Origin: Voacanga thouarsii
Lineage: Eukaryota > Streptophyta > Magnoliopsida > Gentianales > Apocynaceae
Direction of reading: 5' to 3'
Length of the DNA stretch: 64,000 bases
NCBI GenBank assembly: GCA_026120185.1
Contig: JANUWF010001719.1
Location: 1,116,001 to 1,180,000, forward strand
The notes under the pieces are model-generated. The model was not told where the DNA came from. It was given only the letters and a program-made list of their open reading frames with translations, and ran no database searches. Both the position numbers and the translations under genes were made by a program. Shown in pieces: positions 1-11,599 of the stretch (position 1 is its first letter; each line of letters begins with the position of its first letter).

Positions 1-984
1 TAAATTTTCATAACATATTTCTTTATTTATTTTGAAATAGGGGAAGGCAGATAGAATGGAGCTGACGCTGCCCAAGCTGAAGAAGCGAGAACTGGTTGAG
101 TGAATAGAGACCGGGTGGGCACTAGCCAGAATGGGGCAGGCAGCGCCACCTAGCCTCGAGAACAACATAAAACAAGTCAAATAGACAACCCAGGAGAAGC
201 TTCGTCATCATAACAACAAAAACCTTCTTTTGTGTTTTCAAAGATACCAAAAAGTTCAAGAAAACCACCAATTTTCATAACAAAACATACTTTTGCATTC
301 CTTAAATTCAGAGCATTCGTATCTAATTCCCTACCAAGGATGAACATGCTTGGGTACGATTGTAGTTAACTGATATCAATCTCCTAATTATTATATCCCA
401 TTAAGAGAAGAACCTTAATATTAATTAGGTATTCTCTTCCCCTAACAAAGGCCTTATAGAGGACTAGGTATTATTTCCTCTAGATAAGGGTCATACATAA
501 AGCATAGTCATCTTATTAACCAAAATTCAATGCGGCATAGAAATTAAAATTCTTATGCACAGTTTAGAACATTTACCATACTAACGACATTGAAAACATT
601 TTAATATCATATTCAATCTAATTTACATGTAAAAATAGACTTTTCATCAATTTCAAGCTGATACAGATTAGAGATTAGTCATGCTTAAAAATATAAGAAA
701 GCCAAGCTTCATTATTGGTAAAAAAAACTCAATCAAAACCACACACCCTTAATGCTTCTGGATTCCTTACACACCAACAATCTCACAATTCACAGTTCAC
801 GAGCAGCATTATGAATATAATCTATTTTCCCAATTCAAACCCCAAACAAAACTTTACCCAATTCGAAACAAAAATCTCATAAACCACAAAAAGATAACTA
901 TTAAGAAAATTAGTAAGCCATGACTCACCAAGATTTAGAGTTTCAGACTCTAATTTCTTCTTAAACTCTACTCCCACGTCATTC
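1..984. other. AT-rich flank without a recognised gene
   Basis: No gene is recognised in this stretch. On the minus strand a frame opens with ATG at 168-166 and stays open to the window edge; it reads as a Ser/Arg-rich N-terminus that could be an organelle presequence or first exon of a gene lying further left. It has no matching domain and no visible splice donor, so it is noted only as a possibility. The rest is AT-rich sequence with frequent stops in all frames. Confidence 0.35.
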
Positions 985-1719
985 TAGGGATGGCAATGGG
1001 GTCAAGCTAGGCCGATGATTAGAAATCCCAGCCCTCCCCCCGTATATCCCCATTTCCCCATCCTTGACCCTCCTTGGCACGCGGAAAGGTGGTGATCCCT
1101 GCCCCCGGCCTGTGGGGGACAAAACAATCCCTGATCCCAACATAACGGGGGCCTGGTTGGGCCAGGAAATATTTATAAACATTTTTTTTAGAAATTTTTT
1201 TTTGCCTTCAATATGTTTTTATTCAAAACTTTTTAATTATTTTGAAACATTTGTGGCGGTTTCTAATGGTTCATGTATTAATCATATCACTAAATTAATA
1301 AGAAAATTTGATAATTGATCATTTTTACTTTTCTTTTTCATTTTTTCTCTTCTCTTCTCTTCTATTTTATTTTATATACATATATAATCTATCTATATAT
1401 ACATATATAATAATATATAGTATATAATCTACATATAATTTATATAGTATGTATACACATATATATGGATGTATACATATATAATCGACCTCTATATGTG
1501 TGTGTGTGTGTGTGTGTATATACATATAATCTATTTATATATACATATATAATTTATATATAATATAATATATATAATATAAAATATATGTAAGGCGGGT
1601 CGAGATTATGCAATCCTCGTCCCCAGCCCAACCCCGCTGGTCGCATCCCCACTTAAATTGGGGAATTTTCTGTCCAACCAGGTTGAGTTCTTGGTTTAAG
1701 TAGGAAATTGTCATCCTTA
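985..1719. mobile_element. Candidate small non-autonomous TIR (hAT-like) element
   Basis: The left end reads TAGGGATGGCAATGGGG and the right end, on the opposite strand, reads TAAGGATGACAATTTCC, so the two ends form imperfect terminal inverted repeats. GC-rich arms inside the ends (GGGTC, CCCCGGCC and similar) flank a TA-rich core. Ends of the form GGGATGGCAA followed by G/C-rich repeats are common among non-autonomous plant hAT-like elements. I could not find a clean 8-bp target duplication (the flanks share only CATT), so family assignment is inference. No coding capacity is seen; the short frames across the GC-rich arms are not supported. Confidence 0.4.
1370..1590. repeat. TA-rich simple repeat with a (TG)n tract
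   Basis: Degenerate TATA/ATAT repeats surround an uninterrupted (TG)n tract at about 1,497-1,518. The tract lies between the two GC-rich arms of the candidate TIR element. Confidence 0.85.
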
Positions 1720-2049
1720 CATTATTTTTCTCATTTTCTCGAGTACTTTTTGAACGACGATAATGTTACTGTGAGTATATCCATAACAGATGAGCCATTT
1801 AAAGAAATTAAAACTTGAACTAATAACTAATTACTAATGAACCCCTAACTTATTGTAACTAGCAACTGACCGCAAAACTTCATTGGCCGCATTCTCACTT
1901 AATCTAAAAACTAAATCAGGAAGGGCTGAATAGATAAAAGGATCGGGGCTCACAGTCATAAAATAAAACAAATAATCATATATATGGCCAGATTGTTTCT
2001 TTTTGCTGTCTTTAGGAAAAAAAAAATTCAATACGACTAGAATAAAATA
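1720..2049. other. Intergenic, no feature seen
   Basis: AT-rich spacer between the small TIR element and copia copy A. It ends in the five bases GCATT (2,050-2,054) that form the left target-site duplication of copy A. Confidence 0.5.
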
Positions 2050-2054
2050 GCATT

Positions 2055-2408
2055 TGTTATAAAATTAGGGTAGTGTTAGAATAAAATCTACACACTACTC
2101 ACTAAGAAAATTCTAACTATTCTTTGCACAAAAATTTCTCTTCAAACTTCTCTCTTTCTTTCTCTAATCTTTCTTTCACTAATCTTTCTTTCACAAAATG
2201 ATGGTGTATTACAAGTTTAGAGAATAGCACTATTTATAGAGCTCTAATTAGTGGAATACATCATGGCATACATCATCTTCCACTAATCTTAATTAGTGGT
2301 GCCTCCACTAAATGGTGGACATCCATAAAAATCTTCTATAATAATTCACATAAATCCATAATTAGTGGAGCCTCCACTAATTAATAAAGATTCCAATAAT
2401 TCATAACA
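2055..2408 (-). repeat. 3' LTR of copia copy A
   Basis: 354 bp, starting TGTTATAAAA and ending TTCATAACA as read on the plus strand. It matches 6,945-7,298 almost base for base. It contains short palindromes built on AATTAGTGGA...TCCACTAATT, which also occur in the LTRs of copy B. Confidence 0.95.
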
Positions 2409-2419
2409 CTCCCCCTTGG
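2409..2419 (-). other. Polypurine tract of copy A
   Basis: On the minus strand the sequence CCAAGGGGGAG lies directly before the 3' LTR. This is the expected position and composition for the plus-strand primer of an LTR retrotransposon. The same purine tract precedes the 3' LTR of copy B. Confidence 0.85.
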
Positions 2420-2532
2420 ATGTCCATCCATTACATAAAGAATATGCCTCGTTAAAACCTTACTAGATAAAAACCCGGTGGGAAAAAAATCTAGTGAAGG
2501 AAAAAGAGTACACTATTCTATATGTCTATTTA

Positions 2533-4751
2533 TTACTCCCCCTGATGAGATGATTCATTTAAATCTTTAAACCGACGCATACCGATTTTATATCTCAACT
2601 TTTCAAATGTTGCAGTCGGTAAAGTTTTCATGAAAATATCTGCGAGGTTATCACATGACCGAATTTGTAGCACATCAATTTCACCTTTCTTCTGGAGTTC
2701 ATGAGTAAAGAAGAATTTTGGTGAAATATGTTTTGTCCGATCTCCTTTAATATATCCTCCTCGTAATTGAGCTATGCAAGCTGCATTGTCTTCATAAAGA
2801 GGAGTTGGAATATCTTTGATTGATGATAATCCACAACTTTCTCGGATATAATGAATCATGGATCTTAGCCATACACATTCTCGACTTGCTTCATGAATGA
2901 CTATAATTTCAGCATGATTTGAAGAAGTAGCTGCTATAGATTGTTTCGTAGAACGCCATGATATAGCAGTATTTTCACATGTAAATAGATAGCCCGTTTG
3001 AGAACGTGCTTTATGTGGATCAGATAAATAACCAGCATCTGCATAACCTATCAATGTTGGACTGGTTTTATTTGAATAAAATAATCCGAGATCAATTGTA
3101 CCTTGGAGATATCGAATGACTTGTTTAATTCCATTTCAATGTCGTCGTGTTGGTGAAGAACTAAATCTTGCTAATAAATTGACAGCAAAAGCAATATCAG
3201 GTCGTGTATTATTAGCAAGATACATCAATGCACCAATTGCACTGAGATATGGTACTTCAGGACCAAGAAGTTCTTCAATATCTTCTTGAGGTCGAAAAGG
3301 ACCGGACGATCATTGGAATACTCAATGGATGTGCTTTGTCCATGTAAAATCTTTTTAGAACTTTTGCTGTATATGTTGAATAAATGTTCTACTTGCCAAA
3401 TGTTCAATTTGTAAACCAAGGCAAAGTATACTTTTACGACCATCCTTGATGTCGAATAATCAATTGTTTCTTGGAGCTCTTCAGGAGTTCCAATAAGATT
3501 AATATCATCAACATATATAGCTAATATCACAAATTTAGAACCAGATTTCTTAATAAAAACACATGGACATACCTGGTCATTTTTAAATCCCGCTTTCAAT
3601 AAATATTCACTAAGATAATTGAATCACATGCGCCCAGATGGCTTCAGGCCATGTAATGATTTCTGCAACTTCATGGAGTAATTTTCACGAGGATAATGTT
3701 TATATGCTTCAAGCATATGAAATCCTTCGGAGATTTTCATGTAAACATCATTTTCTAAATTTCCATACAAGTAAGCAGTGACAACATCTAATAGGCGCAT
3801 ATCTATCTTTTCATGTACTGCCAAACTGATAAGATATCGGAGTATAATAGCATCAACAACAGAAAAATAAGTTTCATCATAATCAATACCTGATCTTTGT
3901 GAAAAATCTTGGGCTACTAATCGCGCTTTATATCGAACGATTTCACTCTTTTCATTGCGCTTTCGCACAAATATCCATTTGTAGCCAACAGGTTTTACAC
4001 CTTCTGGTGTTCGAACTGCAGGTCCGAAGACTTCACGTTGTGTCAGTGTATTTAACTCCAATTGAATCGCATCTTTCCATTGCAGCCAATCGTTTCTATG
4101 CCGACATTCATCAACTGATATTGGTTCAGGATCATCACTATCCTGTATAACATCAAGAGATATTATATGCAAACACATGATCAATAATTGTTTCTATCCG
4201 ATTCCAACTTCTACCGGAAGTGATATAATATATAGAAATTTCAGTGTTACTTTCATTTATGTCTGGTTCTTTGTCATAAGTTTTCTCTTGATCTTTATCA
4301 TTCTTTGCTTTAATATGATCATCTGGACCATTAATCCTCTCTTCTTTCGAGAATTTTTATCTTTAGAACCAAGAGGTCGGCCATGCTTCTGGCATGCTTT
4401 TGGCTCAGCAGCTATATGTAAAATCTTTTGTTCTGTTGGAACTTCAATTAAAATAAGAGCATTTATAGCTGGCATATGCGATTTTGTTACTCTTCTAGAG
4501 TCAACAAAAGCGTCTGGCATTTGATTTGCAGTGCTTTACAAATAAATTATCTTTTGAACTTCAAGTTTACACGCGCTTGTATGCGGATCAAGATAATTTA
4601 ATGATATTGTCCAATCACGATCTTTCTTGTACTGTTTCTGTTCTTCCCCTAATTTAGGGAATAATGATTTCACAAGAGAATAAGAAAAGAAATATAAGAA
4701 AATGATGACAAGCAGGAAATGGCAAGGAAAATATCTCCTTTTTTTTTTCAC
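2533..4751 (-). pseudogene. Copia pol remnant of copy A (linker, reverse transcriptase, RNase H)
   Basis: Broken copia polyprotein read right to left. 4,751-4,257 is the lysine-rich linker after integrase, with the family phrase RPLGSKDKN. 4,184-3,624 is the front of the reverse transcriptase (EVFGPAVRTPEGVKPVGYKW, then KARLVAQ.FSQ). 3,599-3,225 holds the catalytic YVDD box in the phrase YVDDINLIGT. 3,054-2,533 is RNase H, with GYADAGY, the acidic YEDN and the C-terminal NLADIF.KTLP. At least three frameshifts or stops separate these pieces, so no polyprotein can be made. Protease and integrase, expected before the linker, are missing; the RKD segment begins there instead. Lineage within copia was not resolved. 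Confidence 0.92.
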
Positions 4752-4844
4752 TCTTCCCGGTACCGACTTTTCCTCTTCCTCTCTTGTCTTTTCTTCTCTT
4801 CCGACCCTCTACCTACCATCTACCTCTTCTTCTTCCTCATACAG

Positions 4845-4870
4845 ATATATATATATATATATATATATAT
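4845..4870. repeat. (AT)n microsatellite upstream of captured RKD
   Basis: About 13 AT units just upstream of the RKD start codon. Copy B has an expanded (AC)n(AT)n tract at the equivalent place, so the tract was part of the captured gene segment and has since changed length. Confidence 0.9.
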
Positions 4871-4935
4871 GTATCGATATATATCTCAGTTATCAGTCAT
4901 TAGTAAATATCAAAAACAAAAATCACAAAGCAGAT

Positions 4936-6278
4936 ATGGAGACTCGTAATTCATTTGAGACATGGTCAAATTTTGACTCGGTTTCTGCAGCAGATGGTTA
5001 ATTAATTTTCCTTTCCAAACCAACCGCTTCGCCTAATTCGAACACAGAAGATTTTGATATGTTTTTCTTTCCAAACCAACCGCTTCCTCCTAATTTCAGG
5101 TGAGATACCTTTGAGGGCTTCCATTTGTTTTTAATATGCTTGATAATGAAATTAAACTCTATTTTGGTTTGTTTTTTATGTAAATCAATGGAAGTTTTGA
5201 ACATACTGCTTTGGACCAAGTTGATCTGCCCCTATAAGAGACTGCTTTTGATTCTGTTCCTTTTGATACTATTCCTTTAAATGAGGATATGCTTGTGCAT
5301 GATCCTTTCTACTCTCTAATGAATTTTGAACAAAGCCAGAATATGTTTCCAGGTTATTATACATTTAAATATGGATTTTGAATGGTATTACCTTTACCGA
5401 TATTATTTTCTTTTTCTAGGAGAAATAATGAGTGGTATTGGCAACGAAGTCGGAGTAAGTACTTATGAAATGCATAATATCGAAGTTCAAGATATTGTTG
5501 CAGACAAAATTCCTAGGGAGAAGAAGATGATTATGAGGCAGAGAGAGGAGAAGGGCAATAACTCCCAGACACTATCAAGAGAAACAATTTCGCGGTACTT
5601 TTACCTACCAATCAAGAGCGCAGCCAAAGAACTGAATATTGGCATAACCCGTCTCAAGAAAAGATGTAGGGAGTTAGGAATTCGTCGATGGCCTCACAGG
5701 AAATTGGTGAGCTTGGAGACCATAATCAAGAATATTCAGGTTCTCTCTTATACATACTTATAATTTGCAAGTATGAAATTATGAAAGATTTATAAGTATA
5801 TAACCGATGATATCACTTCGATTTACAGGAGATGCAAAATAAAGAAGAAGGAGGACATATGGCTGAGAAGAAGTTGAAAGAAGCCATTGCGATACTGGAA
5901 TGTGAAAAACAGTTGGTGGAAGAAAGTCCTAATACGCAGTTAGAGGACCAAACACAGAAATTGAGACAAGCATGCTTCAAGGCCAAATATAATAAGAAAT
6001 TTAATTATAATAAACTTAAAGAGATCATAAAATCTCAAGACTCATTTCGCAGTAATTTTACTGCTAATTCTGCTGCTAATCTCGATACTGGCTCAAAGGG
6101 GAAAGAAAAGGAGGAGGATGTCGAAAAAGAGGAGCTGAAGTCCATAATTACTAATTGTTTGTCTTCCTCTAATGTAAATATTGAAAAAGAACAATTACAA
6201 ACCTTCATCTTATATTTGTCAGCTCAATTAGAAAAGAGCAACTATAAGCATGTATCCTCAAGTTCATATGAACACTAG
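4936..6278 (+). pseudogene. RKD-like: Captured RKD (RWP-RK) transcription factor gene inside copia copy A
   Basis: Intron-containing host gene lying antisense to the retrotransposon. Exon 1 starts at 4,936 (METRNSFETWSNFDSV) and ends near 5,099 before GTGAGA. Exon 2 ends at 5,352 before GTTATT. Exon 3 (5,420-5,739) carries the RWP-RK DNA-binding domain, with SRETISRYFY, AAKELNIG, LKKRCRELGI and the signature RRWPHRK. Exon 4 (5,829-6,278) is charged and coiled-coil-like and ends at TAG. Exons 3 and 4 join in phase 0 and are open. Defects: an in-frame stop after SAADG in exon 1, a small duplication there, and a TAA in exon 2. RKD proteins are plant regulators of egg-cell and embryo programmes; in citrus an RKD gene is tied to nucellar embryony. 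Retained introns show capture from genomic DNA. Whether it is transcribed is unknown. Confidence 0.88.
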
Positions 6279-6289
6279 TGATATGAATA

Positions 6290-6923
6290 AAAGATGTGAT
6301 GCTTATTATTAATGGAAATATCTTTTTCCCTTATTATCTTTTCTGTTCCACTTTAGGTGGCCAGTATTTCTCTGTGATAAGAGAAATATCGAGTGTGTCC
6401 ATGACCATAACCACGGCCACTGCCACAACTACGACTATAACGATGGCTTCTGCTGGAGCCAACAACATTCACTTCTGGGAGTGCTGTTGAGTCAGTTCAT
6501 CTAGCTTCATGATTTCTCAATAATAACTCATATTAAAACTGTCAATTTTGGATACCATTTTTTTCGATATTGTTACTGTAGGACATAAAAAGTGGAGAAT
6601 GTCTTCTCCAATATAACTTCATCAGTAACTTTTTCTCCGTAAAATTTTTAACTAAGATGTAGTTTTATACATCACGGAGTTCACGGTTTTACAATCTTGC
6701 AACTTCAGGTGCAACCATTCATACCGTGCAGTGGGTAGTACGACCATCTTCAGGTGGTCAAATATTTCTTTTTATCCACATGACATATGGATCTCCTTTT
6801 TTTTAGCATTTAGATGCATTTCTGTATGACATATAAATTTTTTTTTTCAGAAATATCAAGGGTTACAAATTCGAATTTAGCGAGATCAATAAATACGTAC
6901 CTGTCTTCTGGCTTTAATAACGA
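6290..6923 (-). pseudogene. Decayed gag of copia copy A
   Basis: Read on the minus strand from about 6,900, the frames resemble a copia capsid gene of the type that opens with a 'NIANxEFVTLDIxGK' phrase and ends with a PTGSTPLPEVN-like phrase followed by a glycine/arginine-rich tail. Stops and frameshifts are frequent. The short plus-strand frame across 6,296-6,490 is only the reverse of this gag tail. The same region in copy B (9,161-9,800) matches it closely. Confidence 0.7.
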
Positions 6924-6944
6924 CAGAGACTCGTGCTGATAACG
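6924..6944 (-). other. Candidate primer-binding site of copy A
   Basis: Directly inside the 5' LTR the minus strand reads CGTTATCAGCACGAGTCTCTG. Copy B has CATTATCAACACGAGTCTTT in the same place. The position fits a minus-strand primer site; the priming tRNA was not identified. Confidence 0.6.
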
Positions 6945-7298
6945 TGTTATAAAATTCGGGTAGTGTTAGAATAAAATCTACACACTACTCACTAAGAAAA
7001 TTCTAACTATTCTTTGCACAAAAATTTCTTTTCAAACTTCTCTCTTTCTTTCTCTAATCTTTTTTTCACTAATCTTTCTTTCACAAAATGATGGTGTATT
7101 ACAAGTTTAGAGAATAACTCTATTTATAGAGCTCTAATTAGTGGAATACATCATGGCATACATCATCTTCCACTAATCTCAATTAGTGGTGCCTCCACTA
7201 AATGGTGGACATCCATAAAAATCTTCTATAATAATTCACATAAATCCATAATTAGTGGAGCCTTCACTAATTAATAAAGATTCTAATAATTCATAACA
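6945..7298 (-). repeat. 5' LTR of copia copy A
   Basis: 354 bp, nearly identical to 2,055-2,408, followed by the right-hand target duplication GCATT at 7,299-7,303. In minus orientation this is the promoter-bearing LTR. Confidence 0.95.
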
Positions 7299-7303
7299 GC
7301 ATT

Positions 7304-8600
7304 TAAGTTTTTAAAAGCATTATGATATTATTTCCTTCAGCATAGTTTCAATACATTTATTTTAAAATTAGCCATGTTTGTCCTAAACTTGATTTAAAAT
7401 TGACCAAAATCAAGTTAGATTCAATTCCTTCATTCTCTTATGCCTCTTCTAAATTAATTTAAATGCTTAAAACAAATTCCCTTACTTTCCTCTCATTTGT
7501 TTTCCTTCCCATTTGTTCAATTCAAACCTCGTGCGAGTTCACTTGCCCAACAATTCCTTTAAATTAAAGAGAATATTTGTCCGCTGACTCGGGCCCAGCC
7601 AATTGTGTACTAAATTTGACCAATCAACATTTCGTTGAAGCTTCCTTATTTGTGCAGACTCCAGGTATATTCCCTACGATTGTTTTTAAAGTCGCATGTA
7701 TTTGGATTACAATTTTTTTAAAAATTTCTCAGTCATATTTTTTTGACGAAAATAAATTTAATATAAATAAATTTTATTTATAAAATACTAACAATTTTAT
7801 TATTCACACTAAGCATATATTATAATATTGATCCTTTAATCCAAATACTTTTTATAAAATTTAAAACCATGCTTACAGTTTTAATAAACATTCAATATAA
7901 TCCCAATTTAATTACCCTTAATTTTATAAAATTTTGAGATAAAAAGATTAATGTATATTTGTATTGGGTTTATATTAATTTTTTAAATAAAAGAATGGTT
8001 ATGAATTTTATAAAAATTTATAAATTTAAAGATTAACATTGTGATGTACTTGATGTGAATAATAAAACTACTAATATTTTATAAATAAAATATGTACACC
8101 ATAAATTTAAACTTTTTTGATGATATGTATTGATGGGATTAAAAAAATAATTACTACATCATTTTATAGTATTAGCTTTTTTCAAATTAACTTCTCTTTT
8201 TAAAATAAAATATAAGTATTCAATTAAAAACATGTTTTAACTATGGAGGATGGCTCTACTTCTATGTCAAGCAGAGTTCCCGGCTCTCTATTTGAACTGA
8301 GATTATAAAATAGTTTTTTATTAAAAAATATAGATATAATTTTAAATTTTATAAAAAATTTGAGTCTAAAAAATAATATTGTTATTTATTTAAAAAAATA
8401 ATAAAATTTATTTACATAAATCAATTTTCTTTTTCTTTTTTTAAGAATCCAATCCAAGTGCACCTAAAAAGGTCCCCCAATAAATCTCAATAGACACATT
8501 GTCGCGGTCCAACCGAAGCCAAAGGTTCAATTTTGAGTCTTACAAAGTGAATTACTTAACTGGTGACTAATTATGTAAATAATATCTTCATAGAACGACG
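7304..8600. other. AT-rich spacer between copies A and B
   Basis: No gene, RNA or repeat structure is recognised. Long A/T runs and dense stop codons in all frames suggest old, decayed non-coding DNA. It separates the two oppositely oriented copia copies by about 1.5 kb. Confidence 0.5.
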
Positions 8601-8767
8601 TAGGACCCAAATAGTCCTTAAATTTTTTTTTAATACTATTTTCGTCTCAATTTTTGTTTTGATATATTGTCTTTTTCAAATTATTTTTACAATATCAATT
8701 TTATCTTTAAACTATTGTTCAATTTATTATTATTCTTGAACTATTTTTGAAATATCAAAATAATCCT
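8601..8767 (+). repeat. Left inverted repeat of the TIR element
   Basis: Inverted partner of 14,614-14,790. It stops at the target duplication TAATC (8,768-8,772) of copia copy B, which shows that the copia inserted at its inner edge. Confidence 0.65.
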
Positions 8768-8772
8768 TAATC

Positions 8773-9140
8773 TGTTGTAAATATTTGAATTAGTGGAAGC
8801 TCCACTAATTATAGATTTATGTGAATTATTAGGGAATTAGTGGAAGCTCCACTAATTAATAGAAACTCCATTAATTATGGATTTTTATGGATATCCATCA
8901 TTTAGTGGAGACACCACTAATTAAGATTAGTGGAAGATGATGTATTCCACTAATTAAGAGCTCTATAAATATAGTTATTCTCTAAACTTGTAATACACCA
9001 TCATTTTGTGAAAGAATTGTGAGAAAATTGTGAGAAAAAGAAAGAGAGAAGTTTGAAGAAATTCTTGTGCAAAAATAGTTAGAGTTTTCTTAGTGTGTAG
9101 TGTATAGATTTTATTCTAACACTATCCAAATTTTATAACA
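8773..9140 (+). repeat. 5' LTR of copia copy B
   Basis: Begins TGTTGTAAATATTTG and ends TTTTATAACA. It contains AGTGGAAGCTCCACT palindromes and a TATA-like CTATAAATA (about 8,962) ahead of the conserved block ending in TTATTCTAACACTATCC, which is shared with copy A. Confidence 0.93.
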
Positions 9141-9160
9141 CATTATCAACACGAGTCTTT

Positions 9161-9800
9161 GCCGTTATTAAAGCCAAAAGACATGTACGCATTTATTAAT
9201 CTCTATAGCTAACATTGCTAACATCGAATTTGTAACCCTTGATATTGCTGGAAAAATTATACGTCATACAGAAATGCATCTAAATGCTGAAAAAAAAGAG
9301 ATCCATATGTCCTGTGGGCAATTTAAATTTGACCACCTGAAGGTGGTCGTATTACCAATTGCACGGTATAAATGATTACACTTGAAGTTGCAAAATTTTA
9401 AAATCGTGAATGAATATGGCTCCGTGATGTATCAACTTACATCTCAATTAAAATTATGCGGATAAAAAGTTACTGATGAAGATATATTGGAGAAGACATT
9501 CTCCATCTTTCATGCCTCGAATATCGTCCTACAGCAACAATATCGAGAAAAAGGGTATACACAGATTTAATTACTGTCCTCATAATTACAGAGAAAATTA
9601 ATGAGTTATTATTGAAAAATCATAAAGCCAGACCAACTGGCTCAACAACACTCCCAAAAGTGAATGCTGTTGGCTCCAGCAGAAGCCATCGTTATAGTCG
9701 TAGTTGTGGCAGTGACAGTGGTTATGGTTACGGACACACTCGATATTTTCCTTAGCACAGAGCAATACTGGCCACCTGAAGTAGAACAGAAAAGATAATA
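9161..9800 (+). pseudogene. Decayed gag of copia copy B
   Basis: Frames read NIANIEFVTLDIAGK and EMHLNAEKK near 9,205-9,295, then VTDEDILEKTFS.FHASNI and QQQYREKG near 9,470-9,560, which are hallmarks of plant copia capsid proteins. Several stop codons and frame changes interrupt it. The gag ends near 9,800, where the captured RKD segment begins. Confidence 0.8.
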
Positions 9801-9958
9801 AGGGAAAATGATATTTCCATTAATAATAAGTATCACATCTTTAAGATGTTACATTCGGATGTCAATATATACTATATTACTGCTAACAGTTCAGAAAAAA
9901 AAAATTTATTTCCTCTTGATCATAAGTCTTGTGTTCACTTACATTTCCTTTATTCATC

Positions 9959-11272
9959 TTACTGTTGTTCATATGAACTTGAGGATGCATGCTTGTAGTT
10001 GCTCTTTTTCAATTGAGCTGACAAATTGAGGATGAATGTTTGTAGTTGTTCTTTTTCCATATTTGCATTAGAGGAAGACAAACAGGTAGCAATTATGAAT
10101 TTCAGTTTTTCTTCTTCGGCATCCTCCTTCTCTTCCTTCTCCCTTGGGCTAGCATCTAGATTAGTAGCAAAATTAGCCGTGACGTTACTGCGCAATGAGT
10201 CTTGGGATTTTCTCATCCCCTTAAGTTTTTATTATATTTGACCTTGACGCATGCTTATCCCAATTTCTGTGTTTAGTCCTCCAACTGTGTATTAGGACTT
10301 TCTTCCACCAACTTCTTCTCAAGTTCCAATATCTCAATGGCTTCTCTTAACTTATGTCCTCTTTCGTCTTTATTTCGCTCCTATAAATCGAAGTGATATC
10401 ATCGGTGGAGATACATTCATTCCAGTCATTATTTACTTATAAATCTTTCATAATTTCAGCAAATTACAAGTGTGTATGTGAGAGAACCTGAACATTCTTG
10501 ATTAGGGGTCTCCAAGCTTATCAACTTTCTGTGAGGTCATCAACGAATTCCCAACTCCCTACATCTGTTTTTGAGAGGGGTTAAGCCAATATTCAGTTTT
10601 TGGCCGCGCTCTTGATTGGCAGGTAAAAGTATTGCGAAATGGTTTCTTTTGATAGTATCTTGGAGCTATTGCCCTTCTCCTCTCTCTACCTCTTAATCCT
10701 CTCATTCTCCATAGGCATTTCATCTGCAATAATATCTTGAACTTCGATATTATGCATTTCATGGGTCCTCACTCCGAATTCGTTGCCAAGACCACTCATT
10801 ATTTATCCTAGAAAAGGAAAAACAATATCAGTAAAGGTAATACCATGCAAAATCCATGTTTGAATGTATAATAACTTGGAATCATATTCTGGCTTTGTTC
10901 AAAAACCATTAGAGAGTAGAAAGAATCATTCACAAGCATATCCTCATTCAGAGGAACAACATCAAAAGTAGTCTCTTGAATGGGTAGATCAACAGCATCA
11001 AAAGCAGTCTCTTGAATTGGTAGATCAAATTAAAAATTCAAAGCAGCATGTCCAGAACTACCACTGATTTACATCACAACAAACCAAAAGAGAGTTTAAT
11101 TTCATTATTTCATTATTAAGCACACTAAAAAAAAAGAAAGGAAGCCCTCACAAGTATCTCACCTGAAATTAGGTGGAAGCGGTTGGCTTTGAAAAGAAAA
11201 CACATCAAAATCTTCTGCATTAGAAACCAAGTCAAAATTTAACCATGTCTCAAATGAATTACGAGTCTCCAT
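9959..11272 (-). pseudogene. RKD-like: Captured RKD gene inside copia copy B, degraded
   Basis: Same host gene as at 4,936-6,278, again antisense to the element. Exon 1 starts at 11,272 (METRNSFETWLNFDLVSNAE) and is open to the donor at 11,163, so it is better kept than in copy A. The RWP-RK exon (about 10,800-10,490) is ruined: a TAG in the charged lead-in, a one-base deletion after SAAK, and TGG changed to TGA at the tryptophan of the RWP signature. The last exon keeps an open tail (10,216-9,959) ending SSSSYEQQ. It cannot encode a DNA-binding protein. Comparing A and B dates both after the capture and shows that neither copy derives directly from the other's defects. Confidence 0.88.
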
Positions 11273-11342
11273 ATCTGCTTTGAGGTTTTTTTTTTTTGTT
11301 TTTTTGATGTTTACTAATGGCTGATGATTGAAATATATATCA

Positions 11343-11364
11343 ACACACACACACACACACACAC

Positions 11365-11416
<52 letters not shown>
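11343..11416. repeat. (AC)n(AT)n compound microsatellite
   Basis: (AC)n at 11,343-11,365 followed by (AT)n at 11,368-11,416. It is the expanded counterpart of the AT tract at 4,845-4,870 in copy A. Short frames across it are artefacts of the repeat. Confidence 0.95.
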
Positions 11417-11420
<4 letters not shown>

Positions 11421-11599
11421 GAGGAAGAAGAAGAGGTAGATGATAGGTGGAGGGACGGAAGAGAAGAAAAGGCAAGAAGGAAGGGGAAAAGATGGTACCG
11501 GAAAGAGTAAAAAAAAAAAATTCTTTTTTTTTTTAACATTTCCTACTTGTCATCATGTTCTTGCATTTCTTTTTCTTTTCCCTTATTCTTTTGTGAAAT

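Larger units (their letters stand above)
2055..7298 (-). mobile_element. Ty1/copia retrotransposon copy A carrying a captured RKD gene
   Basis: Complete LTR retrotransposon in minus orientation, 5,244 bp. Two 354-bp LTRs (TG...CA ends) at 2,055-2,408 and 6,945-7,298 are flanked by identical 5-bp duplications GCATT (2,050-2,054 and 7,299-7,303). By eye the LTRs differ at about eight positions, which suggests a fairly recent insertion. In element order the interior holds a primer-binding region next to 6,944, a decayed gag (about 6,923-6,290), an antisense host RKD gene (4,936-6,278, plus strand), the integrase-RT linker, RT and RNase H (4,751-2,533), and a polypurine tract beside the 3' LTR. 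The protease and integrase are absent, their place being taken by the RKD insert, so this copy would depend on other elements to move. Confidence 0.93.

Noticed and set aside
4936..6278. RKD sequence as a normal host gene with copia fragments nearby
   Set aside because: It lies inside two LTRs with matching GCATT duplications, and a second copy occurs in the same position of copy B, so it belongs to the element.
11328..11510. Frame encoding HTHTHT...YIYIYI
   Set aside because: It is a translation of the (AC)n(AT)n microsatellite.
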